A DNA stretch of 52,854 bases from JAIOSM01 sp964593725 (lineage in GTDB: Bacteria > Desulfobacterota > Desulfobacteria > Desulfobacterales > Desulfobacteraceae). Below the pieces are notes generated by a model. That model was not told the DNA's origin and did not search any database. It was given only the letters and a program-made list of their open reading frames with translations. The stretch covers positions 1 through 52,854 of the forward strand of contig CAZQJS010000016.1 in assembly GCA_964593725.1 (NCBI GenBank), read 5' to 3'. A program made the translations under genes and the position numbers. Within the stretch, counting starts at the first letter, position 1; each line of letters begins with the position of its first letter. This document shows positions 1 to 7,605 of the stretch, piece by piece.

Positions 1-334
1 TGATCTTTTGGCCTGGCTGCAGGAATATAAGACATGTCTGCTGTTTTCAGTTCATTGATAAATGGTTGCTTTTAGTATAATCCATCCCCGGTAATAATAA
101 TATTTAGTTTTGGATGTTCCTTTCTGATTTGAGAAATCATTCTCTTACCTGCATTAATTTCACAATCTTGTTTTCTGGAACCATCTGTATTTTTAATGGG
201 TTCCGGGGCAAGTGGCAGCACCTGCTTCAAATCAGGATGAACAACAGCTGCCTGAAGTATTTGATGCTGATATCGAATTTCTCCGGTTTTTTTCTTTTGC
301 AGGCAGCCGGGACAACATCTTTCTCAGAGCTGAA
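1..334 (-). pseudogene. IS4-type DDE transposase fragment
   Basis: Read on the minus strand, this gives the conserved central block of a DDE transposase: a CPGC zinc-knuckle-like stretch, RYQHQILQA, VHPDLKQVLPLAPEPI, QDCEINAGKR, HPKLNIIITGDGLY, KQPFINEL and a PAARPKD block running off the window edge. Two lesions show it is dead. A TAA at 72-74 falls between GLY and KQPF, where a sense codon is expected. There is also a frame change near 311-317, between FSSEKDV and the CPGC segment. The N-terminus is missing. I recognise the family by motif from IS4-like transposases but cannot name the exact IS. Confidence 0.8.
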
Positions 335-377
335 AACCTTATCAATACTTTTAAAAAATAACCATCGAGAATTGCTG
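328..377. repeat. IS-end repeat, copy 1
   Basis: This 50-bp segment is nearly identical to 51864-51912, with three mismatches and a one-base difference in an A run. It is the outer end of the IS described here, shared by two independently decayed copies 51.5 kb apart in the same orientation. Confidence 0.85.
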
Positions 378-489
378 ATAAAAAGATGTGGAAGTTTCAT
401 TTAAATAATAGTTTATTTGACTCAGATGGAAATGGAGAATATATTCATGATTATGACTTTTTTTAATTAATAAAAAGGGGAAATAAAAA

Positions 490-1830
490 ATGGATGGTAT
501 AAAATCAGGCACAACTGTCTCAAGACGGGATTTTATTAAATATTTTTTATATACCGGAATAAGTGCAGCAGGACTGCCTGCATTATACGCCTGCGCAGTC
601 AATCCTGTCACAGGAGAAAAACAATTCATGATGGTGACAAAGGAGCAGGAGATCCAGATTGACCAGGCTCAGTCACCACACCAGTTTTCAGCTGATTATG
701 GAGTGTACCGCAATTCAGGACTTAACAGATATATCACCAGGATTGGGAAAAAACTTACGGCAAATGTGCATAGACCTGACATGCCCTATAGTTTCAGATG
801 TGTCAATGCAACTTATATAAATGCCTATGCATTCCCCGGCGGGAGTATTGCAGCTACCAGGGGAATCCTGCTTAAACTGGGTAATGAGGCCCAGCTTGCA
901 TCCCTTCTTGGTCATGAACTTGGCCATGTCAATGCACGGCATGCTGCCCAGCAGATGTCCAAGGGAAGCCTGACATCTTTACTGGTGGGCGGACTTGCCA
1001 TGGCAGCAGGTTCCCAGAGCGATGCAGCAGGCAGGCTTGCCCAGCAGCTTGGCATGCTTGGCCAGGGAATGCTTCTTTCATACTATTCAAGGGATAATGA
1101 ACGGGAGGCAGACTCCCTGGGAAACGGCTACATGGTAAAGGCAGGCTACTCTTCAAAGGGCTTTGTGGGGCTTATGCAGATGTTAAACTCCATGCATAAA
1201 CAACAGTCTTCTGCTGCAAGTATACTCTTTTCAACCCATCCCATGAGTTCTGAAAGATTGAGCACTGCAATTAAAAAGAATAACAGCATATATAAATATA
1301 CAAAAAACTATCCTTTGAACCGGGACAGGTATATGGATAATATAGCTCCTTTAAGGCGAATGAAAACGGCAATTAAGCTTATGCAGTCCGGTGATGCCCA
1401 TATGATGAAAAAACAGTATTCAAGGGCAGAAAGTTCCTATAAAAAGGCCATAAGAAAGGCCAGGTATGATTATACAGCCCATGTAATGCTGGCAAAATGC
1501 CTGCTTTTACAGAAAAAACCTTTGCAGGCCCTTAAATATTCAAAAAAAGCAAGCAGTTTATATCGATCTGAAGCCCAGGCCTATCACCTGGCAGGGTTTT
1601 CCCAGATAGACCTGAAACATTTTTACAGAGCATACAAAGAGTTTGATAATTATGACAAATACCTGCCTGGAAATCCCCATATAATTTTTTTCAAAGGTTA
1701 TTGTGAGGAGGGTATGAACCATATTGAAAGGGCTGCCAACAAGTATACGCAATACCTTCAGAAGGTGCAGCAGGGAAAATATGCACAGCATGCTTACGGC
1801 CGCCTTAAAGAGTGGGGGTATATTAAATAG
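490..1830 (+). CDS. M48 family metalloprotease with TPR tail (BepA-like lipoprotein)
   Basis: This is a zinc metallopeptidase of family M48, resembling BepA/YfgC and the Oma1 group that handle misfolded outer-membrane or envelope proteins. The active-site helix carries HELGH at residues 142-146. The downstream NEREAD block (203-208) supplies the probable third zinc ligand, E204. The N-terminus has SRRDFIKYF, a twin-arginine-like motif, followed by a hydrophobic stretch and a lipobox-like LYAC ending at C35, so it may be a Tat-exported lipoprotein. Residues ~290-446 are helical with TPR character, as in BepA. The ATG is preceded by a GGGG ribosome site. It stands alone on the plus strand, beside an IS remnant. 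Protease family is confident; substrate is unknown. Confidence 0.88.
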   Translation: MDGIKSGTTVSRRDFIKYFLYTGISAAGLPALYACAVNPVTGEKQFMMVTKEQEIQIDQAQSPHQFSADYGVYRNSGLNRYITRIGKKLTANVHRPDMPYSFRCVNATYINAYAFPGGSIAATRGILLKLGNEAQLASLLGHELGHVNARHAAQQMSKGSLTSLLVGGLAMAAGSQSDAAGRLAQQLGMLGQGMLLSYYSRDNEREADSLGNGYMVKAGYSSKGFVGLMQMLNSMHKQQSSAASILFSTHPMSSERLSTAIKKNNSIYKYTKNYPLNRDRYMDNIAPLRRMKTAIKLMQSGDAHMMKKQYSRAESSYKKAIRKARYDYTAHVMLAKCLLLQKKPLQALKYSKKASSLYRSEAQAYHLAGFSQIDLKHFYRAYKEFDNYDKYLPGNPHIIFFKGYCEEGMNHIERAANKYTQYLQKVQQGKYAQHAYGRLKEWGYIK

Positions 1831-1875
1831 CTGTTATTCCCTGAACCATATTCCCCGGGGCACATGGCAGTATGT

Positions 1876-2061
1876 TTAAGAGAGGTTGAGCTTAACAAGG
1901 TCACAGATACTCAATTCCATCATTTTTATACTTGCAAGTGCCCGTTGAGAGTTCTTTGATATGGCAGGGAAATACCGCGACTCTTTCTGTATCTCATTCA
2001 GTATTATTTTGATTTTTTGAATTTTATCGTTCAAAAGTGCAAGATCAGGTTTGTCATCCAT
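1876..2061 (-). CDS. Small hypothetical protein, 61 aa
   Basis: I do not recognise this protein. It is a soluble, probably helical 61-residue product with no membrane segment, signal peptide or cysteines in a motif pattern. It is supported as a gene by an AAGGAT ribosome site about ten bases before the ATG and by its position 24 bp downstream of the PaaK-like ligase on the same strand, making it the last gene of that operon. A role with the ligase or TRAP protein would be a guess. Confidence 0.6.
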   Translation of the reverse strand: MDDKPDLALLNDKIQKIKIILNEIQKESRYFPAISKNSQRALASIKMMELSICDLVKLNLS

Positions 2062-2085
2062 AAATTGTGTATCCTTATGCTGAAT

Positions 2086-3414
2086 TTATTTTTTTCTCAA
2101 GTCTTTGAACCGCTTTGCCTTTACTTCATATCTCGGAAGTGTACCATAATCATAATATTCAATTAAATATCCAAGATTGGTTTTAAGCCGCAGCTGGTTT
2201 GTAAGCGTTTCTGCAATGTGATGTTTTGAAATGCCGGGCATAAGTTCAACCTTAAGCTTGATTCTGTCAATATCACCCTGTTTATCCACAATAACCTCGA
2301 ATTCATCCCCCAGCTCCTTTATTGACCGCACCACCTCTTCAATGGCAGCCGGTGATAAAAGAACACCTTTCACCTTTGTGATATCATCGGCACGTCCCAG
2401 GACACCGCCCTTGATCAGTCTGAAGGTACGTCCGCAGGAGCATGGATCCGGATCCCACTGGATAATATCCTTTGAGTCGAACCTGATACATGGCTGGGCA
2501 ATTCTGTCAAGGGCAGTGATGATCATTTTACCGCTTTTCCCGGGATAATCAATTATTTCGCCTGTTTCAATATCTTCAATTTCAACCAGAAACATTGCTT
2601 CATTAACATGCATTCCCCGGGGCTGGTCCAGGCACTCAAAGGACCATGCTCCGATTTCCGTTGCCCCTGAGTGGTCATACACCTTAGCCCCGAATGCTGA
2701 CTCCATTCTTTTTTTAGTGCCTGGAATACCTGCACCAGGTTCTCCGGCGCATGTTATTTTATTTATGGATAATCGGGACGGATCCATACCAAGTTCATTT
2801 TTTGCTGTGTCAGCCATCCTCAAAACATATGTCGGGGTTGCCATCATGGCAGTTGCAAAAAGTTCCTGCATTTTTAAAAGCCTTGCCCTGGTATCCAGAA
2901 CACCTCCGGGCACAACTTCACATCCGATTTTTTCAGCACCATAATGTCCTGCCCAGAAAGCCACAAAGATATTATACCCAAAGGGGATAAACACCCTGTC
3001 CCCGGGACGGTATCCCTGAGCCCATAGTATGTATGCCCAGCACTCTGACCACCATTCCCAGTCCTGCCAGGTGTCTGCCTGATAGACTGGCTGTCCTGTT
3101 GTGCCGCTTGTCTGGCGGAATGTTGAAACATCCTCCAGGGGGACACAAAGTGCATCACCATAGGGAAAAGGGTCTTTATTCTGGATCTGCCGCATCATTG
3201 ATTTTTCAACCTTTGGTATTTTTTTAATGTCATCAAGGCAGCTGATATCTCCAGGCTCCATGCCATGCTGCACATATAATTTCCTGTGGAATTTTGAATT
3301 TTCATATGCCCATTTAAATATTCTTTTGAATTTATAAAGCTGCAGCTGCTCAAGCTTTTCCCTGGGCAGGGTCTCCAGTACCGGATTCCAGTAAATCTTT
3401 TCTGACATAATCAA
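2086..3414 (-). CDS. Phenylacetate-CoA ligase (PaaK)-like AMP-forming enzyme
   Basis: This is an ANL-superfamily adenylating enzyme that should activate a carboxylic acid to its CoA thioester with ATP. The overall length (442 aa) and the N-terminal WNPVLETLPREKL segment match the PaaK branch. The P-loop-like TSGTTGQP lies at residues 102-109, a DHSGATEIG block supplies the A5-type region, and the C-terminal small domain begins near the ILGRADD-equivalent segment (GVLGRADDITKVKG). An AGGGAA ribosome site precedes the start; a second in-frame ATG two codons on is possible. It sits 27 bp after a TRAP solute-binding protein, so the two probably handle the same acid. Aromatic acids are the commonest PaaK substrates, but the true substrate is not shown here. 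Confidence 0.85.
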   Translation of the reverse strand: MIMSEKIYWNPVLETLPREKLEQLQLYKFKRIFKWAYENSKFHRKLYVQHGMEPGDISCLDDIKKIPKVEKSMMRQIQNKDPFPYGDALCVPLEDVSTFRQTSGTTGQPVYQADTWQDWEWWSECWAYILWAQGYRPGDRVFIPFGYNIFVAFWAGHYGAEKIGCEVVPGGVLDTRARLLKMQELFATAMMATPTYVLRMADTAKNELGMDPSRLSINKITCAGEPGAGIPGTKKRMESAFGAKVYDHSGATEIGAWSFECLDQPRGMHVNEAMFLVEIEDIETGEIIDYPGKSGKMIITALDRIAQPCIRFDSKDIIQWDPDPCSCGRTFRLIKGGVLGRADDITKVKGVLLSPAAIEEVVRSIKELGDEFEVIVDKQGDIDRIKLKVELMPGISKHHIAETLTNQLRLKTNLGYLIEYYDYGTLPRYEVKAKRFKDLRKK

Positions 3415-3441
3415 TGTTTCCCTGATTTTTTTATTAACTGC

Positions 3442-4464
3442 CTACTGATATTTTTTCAATGTCTTAACAACAAAATCAACTATTTTTTTACCATTGAATC
3501 CCTTTTTATCCATCTTTTTAATATACTCTGAAAGGACTGGTTCAACAGCCTTTTTCCAGCGTGCCGATTCTCTGGCATCAAGTTCAATCACGGTACGGCC
3601 AAGACTCTTTGAATATTCCCAGCCAATTTTATCGCTTGAGTCCCAGGCTTTACCATGTTTTGGTATCCATTCTGAATTGATTTTTTCAATAATCTTTTTT
3701 GTATTGTCCGGCAGTGCATTCCATCTGTTTTTATTCATAACAACATAAAAAGATGATGTATAGGCAATGGAGAATGAATTGGTAACATAGTCTGTCACTT
3801 CTGCCATTCTCCACCCCTTGTTAACTTCCATGGGATAGAGTCCGCCGTCCACAACACCACGCTGAAGACTTGGATAGAGGTCAGGCATGGGTAGAGAGAC
3901 AGGAGTACCTCCAAGAGCGCTTATGACAAGCCCGCTTGTTCCATGGGCTCTGATTTTCAGGCCCTTTAGATCTTCAATTCTGCGCACGGGTGTTCCCTTT
4001 GTAAATAAAAGCCCTGGGCCGTGGGCATGAAGATACATTACTTTAGTATCTGAAAGCTCCTTTGGTTTAAATTTGTTGTAAACTTCATTTACAACCTTTG
4101 TTGCAATTTCACCTGTTTTATATCCCAGGGGCAGATCAACCGCTTCCATTAAAGGAAAACGCCCCCTTGAATAGGCAAAAAGACAGAACCCGATGTCTGA
4201 TAATCCCTGGACTACCCCGTCATAAACCTGTTTTGATTTTGTCAGGGTCTGGCCTGGAAAATATTGAACCTTAACCTGTCCGTTGGTTCTTTTTTCAACC
4301 TCCCTGCACCATGACTCTGCAAGCTTACTTTGAATATGTGTTGGAGGAAAGAAATTTGAATAGGTGAGAGTTATAGTTCCTGCAAAAACAGAAGATGTAC
4401 TGAAAAAAGTAAACATAACACTGAAAAACGCGGCAGCTGTTAATAAAAAAAATTTTTCCTTCAT
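3442..4464 (-). CDS. TRAP transporter solute-binding protein, DctP family
   Basis: This is a periplasmic substrate-binding protein for a tripartite ATP-independent transporter. A clear signal peptide is present, with cleavage expected after SVFA at about residue 28. The mature part starts ITLTYSNFFPPTH and has the family's central region with the LKGLKIRAHGTSG arginine block, where the conserved arginine normally binds a carboxylate. At 340 aa it has the usual length. Strong SD (AGGGGG) before ATG. No DctQ or DctM membrane subunit occurs anywhere in the window, so the permease must be encoded elsewhere or the protein acts as an orphan. It is first in a same-strand unit with the CoA ligase, directly downstream of a PAS-LuxR regulator. 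Confidence 0.9.
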   Translation of the reverse strand: MKEKFFLLTAAAFFSVMFTFFSTSSVFAGTITLTYSNFFPPTHIQSKLAESWCREVEKRTNGQVKVQYFPGQTLTKSKQVYDGVVQGLSDIGFCLFAYSRGRFPLMEAVDLPLGYKTGEIATKVVNEVYNKFKPKELSDTKVMYLHAHGPGLLFTKGTPVRRIEDLKGLKIRAHGTSGLVISALGGTPVSLPMPDLYPSLQRGVVDGGLYPMEVNKGWRMAEVTDYVTNSFSIAYTSSFYVVMNKNRWNALPDNTKKIIEKINSEWIPKHGKAWDSSDKIGWEYSKSLGRTVIELDARESARWKKAVEPVLSEYIKKMDKKGFNGKKIVDFVVKTLKKYQ

Positions 4465-4617
4465 TTTGATACCCCCTGAACAATGAAAAATTTAAAGTAA
4501 TCAATGCACCAAGGTAAGCCTTGATAACATCGCATTTCTTAATGGGTTTAATATCCCGGAAAAATCCTGGGTACAAGGGGGATAAAACAGGGTAACAATG
4601 GGTATAAAATCACCCCA

Positions 4618-5514
4618 TTATTTCATGGAGATAAGATATGTTCTGAGATTGATCGATTTATTGGTAATGCCGATTTTTTTTCTTATATTTTTACGATAGA
4701 ACTCAATGGTCTGAATGGAAAGATTCAGTATACCAGCTATATCCTTTGTGGTTTTTCCATGTTTGATAAGGTTTGCCACCTGGATTTCAGAGGGTGTTAA
4801 TTTTAAATAAGTCAATGATATTTTATGGAGAAAGGGTGATACAATATCGTTTAATGTTGATTGTACAATATCCAGGCATGCCTTGTGGTTTGCTCTGTTG
4901 TCACTGTTGCGCAGTTTTTCAATATAGGGCAGCACAAGTTCTCTGATATTTAAAACCATCCTTTGTTCAAGCTTATCCCTGTCCTCCTGCCTTTTTTTTA
5001 ATAGAACGCGCAGGGCTGTGTTTACCTCTTCAAGCCTCCTTGTCTTATCCTCAAGTTGAATGGTCCTCTGTTTTACCATTTCTTCAAGTTTATCATGGGC
5101 CTGTTCCAGGATTTGCTGCTCTTTTTTGTGTCTTGAAATATCGGTAATTATGGCAAAACTACCCTTGAATTTTCCATTGTCGTCAAAATAGGGTGTTGGT
5201 GTCATTATGGTGGGCAGTTTTGTGCCGTCTTTTTTTGTCCATACAATTTCATAGGGTGCCCGGCTGCCTTTCCGGCGTTTTTCAAGCTGTTTTTTTAAGA
5301 TTGCCTGGTTTTCCCTGTCAAGAAAGTCAACTACTTTTCTGCCGATTATTTCTGAAGGTGTTCTGCCCCACATTTTACAAAGCATATCATTGGCATAGGT
5401 TGTCACCTGGCGTTCATCAATTTCACTTAACCCGTCCCCCATGGTTTCAACAAGGGTACGGTACCTCTCTTTACTGATGGATAAAGCAGCCTCTCTGTCA
5501 GGTTTTGGATCCAT
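4618..5514 (-). CDS. PAS-domain LuxR-type transcription regulator
   Basis: This is a one-component sensor-regulator of 298 aa. Residues ~15-130 form a PAS/PAC domain (RYRTLVETMGDGLSEIDE, later GSFAIITDISRHKKE). Residues ~130-195 are a charged coiled coil. The C-terminal ~65 residues are a LuxR/GerE helix-turn-helix, with LTPSEIQVANLIKHGKTTKD and the recognition helix region LSIQTIEFYRKNIRKK. This architecture is common in Desulfobacterales. No good ribosome site precedes the chosen ATG, so the start may differ slightly. It lies 153 bp upstream of and on the same strand as the TRAP/ligase genes, which makes it their likely regulator; the signal it senses is unknown. Confidence 0.85.
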   Translation of the reverse strand: MDPKPDREAALSISKERYRTLVETMGDGLSEIDERQVTTYANDMLCKMWGRTPSEIIGRKVVDFLDRENQAILKKQLEKRRKGSRAPYEIVWTKKDGTKLPTIMTPTPYFDDNGKFKGSFAIITDISRHKKEQQILEQAHDKLEEMVKQRTIQLEDKTRRLEEVNTALRVLLKKRQEDRDKLEQRMVLNIRELVLPYIEKLRNSDNRANHKACLDIVQSTLNDIVSPFLHKISLTYLKLTPSEIQVANLIKHGKTTKDIAGILNLSIQTIEFYRKNIRKKIGITNKSINLRTYLISMK

Positions 5515-5565
5515 GGACTTTTTTTAATATATTTTACCTTTTTTTCCAATAAAAAATATTCATGC

Positions 5566-5594
5566 TTGAACAAAAAAAACTGGCAAGTTATTAT
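5566..5594 (+). promoter_or_regulatory. Candidate sigma-70 promoter for the ASKHA operon
   Basis: A TTGAAC -35-like hexamer (5566-5571) is followed after 17 bases by TATTAT (5589-5594); TATAAT also occurs three bases further on. The site lies in the divergent AT-rich gap between the PAS-LuxR gene and the first RACo-like gene, about 70 bp before the start codon. AT-richness makes chance matches easy, so this is tentative. Confidence 0.35.
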
Positions 5595-5661
5595 AATAGT
5601 GCTTACTTATTTTATTATATAATTCAATTACCAACGAACAATAATATATAAAGAGGGCCCA

Positions 5662-7605
5662 ATGACACATAAAATAGTTTTTAAACCCCATAACAGGGAG
5701 ATCGAGGTTGCTGATGGAGAGAGCCTGATAAGGGCAGCCATGGAAGCAGGTGTTCATATTAATGCTTCATGCGGCGGTGAAGGAGTGTGTGGTAAATGCA
5801 GAGTTCTGATTGAAGAGGGCACCATTGAAGGCGGGATAACCGAGTACCTTTCTGATGAAGATCAAGAAAAAGGATACCGCCTTGCCTGCCGGTCCCAGGT
5901 TAAATCTGATCTTGTTGTAAGGGTTCCCATTGAGTCGGAAATTGATACAAGCAGATTGAACTTCAGAACTTCAGCACGGCATACAGCTAAAGAGAGCCAT
6001 TTCAGTATTGACCAGCTTAAGGAAGAGGGCCTTTTTATTCCGCCGGTTGAGAAAATATACCTTGAGCTGGAAAAACCTTCTGCAGAGGATAACAGACCCG
6101 ATGTGGTGAGAATAATCGAAGATTTACGGTTTAACCATGATGAACACAGGCTTGTAACAGGACTTCGTCTTTTACGCAAGATCCCGGACACCTTAAGGGA
6201 AGGTGATTTCAAAGTAACAGTCACCATAATAAGACCTGTCAGAAAAGACGGCAGAAACCAGATAATTGATATTGAGGCCGGGGACACAACTAAAAAGAAT
6301 TATGTTGTTGCCTTTGATATAGGAACAACCACTTTGTATGGCCAGCTCCTTGATGTGAACACAGGCGAGGTTGCTGCCCAGCTGGGAGATTTCAACCCCC
6401 AGATAAGCTATGGTGAAGATGTCATCACAAGGATTGTCTATGCCGCCAGGGAAGGGGGGCTTGATAAACTGCACAATAAAGTTATCACAGCAATTAATAA
6501 AGTAATTACAAAATTAATAAAACGGGCCGGAATAAAAAGGGATGAGATAAAAACAGTCACCTTTGCAGGCAACTCCACAATGACCCAGATCCTGCTGAAA
6601 ATCAATCCAAAATATATAAGGCTTGCACCCTATGTTCCGGCATCGGTTCTGTATCCGCCCTTCAGGGCTGCCGACCTTGACATCGACCTTGGTAATCACA
6701 CTGTTGTTCTTGTGTATCCCGGAGTTTCAAGTTATGTAGGGGGAGATATCATTGCAGGTATAATGGGTGCAGGAGTATATAGATCTGAAAAACTTACCCT
6801 TTATATGGATATAGGAACAAATGCTGAAATAGTCGTGGGTAATAAAGACTGGATGGCATGTACGGCAGCTTCAGCAGGCCCGGCCTTTGAAGGCGGCGGC
6901 ATCAAATTCGGCATGCGTGCATCCAGGGGAGCGATTGAGGATTTTTCCATTGATCCTGTCACCTATGAGCCAATGATTATAACTGTGGGTAATGTCAAGG
7001 CAAAGGGTATTTGCGGGTCTGGTCTGATAACTATTGTTGCACGGCTTTTTGAGGCAGGAGTTATAGACAATAGTGGAAAATTCAACAGAGACCTTGATAC
7101 TGACAGAATCAGAAAAACAGATGACATATGGGAATATGTTATTGCATTTAAAAAGGCAACCCAGATAGACAGGGATATTGCCATCACCGAATCTGATATT
7201 GATAATCTCATCAGGGCAAAAGGAGCAATGTACAGTGCTGTGCACACCCTTCTTGAAGAAGTTGGACTGACAATGGAAAGTATTGAGGAGATTATACTGG
7301 CAGGCGGATTTGGAAGTTATGTTGACCTGGAAAGCGCCATGATCATAGGCCTTTTACCCGAGACAGACTTAACTAAGATCACATATCTTGGTAACGGCTC
7401 TCTGCTTGGCTGCAGGATGAACGGACTTACAAACAGGCTCAGGCGGGATGTTGGTAAGGTTGTTAATATGATGACTAATTTTGAACTTGCAGAGACATCT
7501 TCATATATGGATCATTATATGGCATCGCTTTTCCTTCCCCATACTGATCTTGACTCATTTCCAAAGTTAAAGAAAAGACTTGAATCCTTAAAGACCCAGA
7601 AATGA
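5662..7605 (+). CDS. RACo-like ASKHA protein with N-terminal [2Fe-2S] ferredoxin domain
   Basis: This belongs to the reductive activators of corrinoid enzymes (RACo/RamA-like, DUF4445). Such proteins use ATP hydrolysis to drive electron transfer that returns a methyltransferase cobalamin to Co(I). Residues 1-90 are a plant-type [2Fe-2S] ferredoxin with cysteines at 37, 43, 46 and 76. A linker region follows. From about residue 214 comes the ASKHA ATPase, with VAFDIGTTTLYG, the GGDIIAGIMGAG segment, a second phosphate motif MDIGTNAEIVVG near 380 and FGSYVDLESAM near the C-terminus. At 647 aa it has normal family length. GAGG ribosome site before ATG; its stop overlaps the next start by 4 bp. 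No corrinoid protein or methyltransferase is encoded in the window, so its client is elsewhere. Confidence 0.85.
   Translation: MTHKIVFKPHNREIEVADGESLIRAAMEAGVHINASCGGEGVCGKCRVLIEEGTIEGGITEYLSDEDQEKGYRLACRSQVKSDLVVRVPIESEIDTSRLNFRTSARHTAKESHFSIDQLKEEGLFIPPVEKIYLELEKPSAEDNRPDVVRIIEDLRFNHDEHRLVTGLRLLRKIPDTLREGDFKVTVTIIRPVRKDGRNQIIDIEAGDTTKKNYVVAFDIGTTTLYGQLLDVNTGEVAAQLGDFNPQISYGEDVITRIVYAAREGGLDKLHNKVITAINKVITKLIKRAGIKRDEIKTVTFAGNSTMTQILLKINPKYIRLAPYVPASVLYPPFRAADLDIDLGNHTVVLVYPGVSSYVGGDIIAGIMGAGVYRSEKLTLYMDIGTNAEIVVGNKDWMACTAASAGPAFEGGGIKFGMRASRGAIEDFSIDPVTYEPMIITVGNVKAKGICGSGLITIVARLFEAGVIDNSGKFNRDLDTDRIRKTDDIWEYVIAFKKATQIDRDIAITESDIDNLIRAKGAMYSAVHTLLEEVGLTMESIEEIILAGGFGSYVDLESAMIIGLLPETDLTKITYLGNGSLLGCRMNGLTNRLRRDVGKVVNMMTNFELAETSSYMDHYMASLFLPHTDLDSFPKLKKRLESLKTQK

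Larger units (their letters stand above)
1..377 (-). mobile_element. Left-truncated, decayed insertion sequence
   Basis: This is the 5' end (in minus-strand sense) of an IS whose other end lies outside the window. The terminus is taken as position 377, where the minus strand begins CAGCAATTCTCGATGG. The same terminus and the next ~33 bases recur at 51864-51912, inside a second element that has target-site duplications, which is why 377 is called the end. The body carries the central part of a DDE transposase but lacks room for its N-terminal ~200 residues, so it is internally deleted as well as mutated. The boundary is seen in sequence; the IS identity is inferred from the transposase motifs. 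Confidence 0.7.

Noticed and set aside
384..466. Short plus-strand frame ending in DSDGNGEYIHDYDFF before the M48 gene
   Set aside because: It is under 30 codons, has no ribosome site and no match I recognise; it borders an IS end and could be a chance frame or a tail of a lost gene.
4570..4617. Repeated GGG-containing blocks before the TRAP gene as regulator-binding repeats
   Set aside because: The spacing and sequence of the blocks are irregular and they lie too near the end of the regulator gene to be persuasive.
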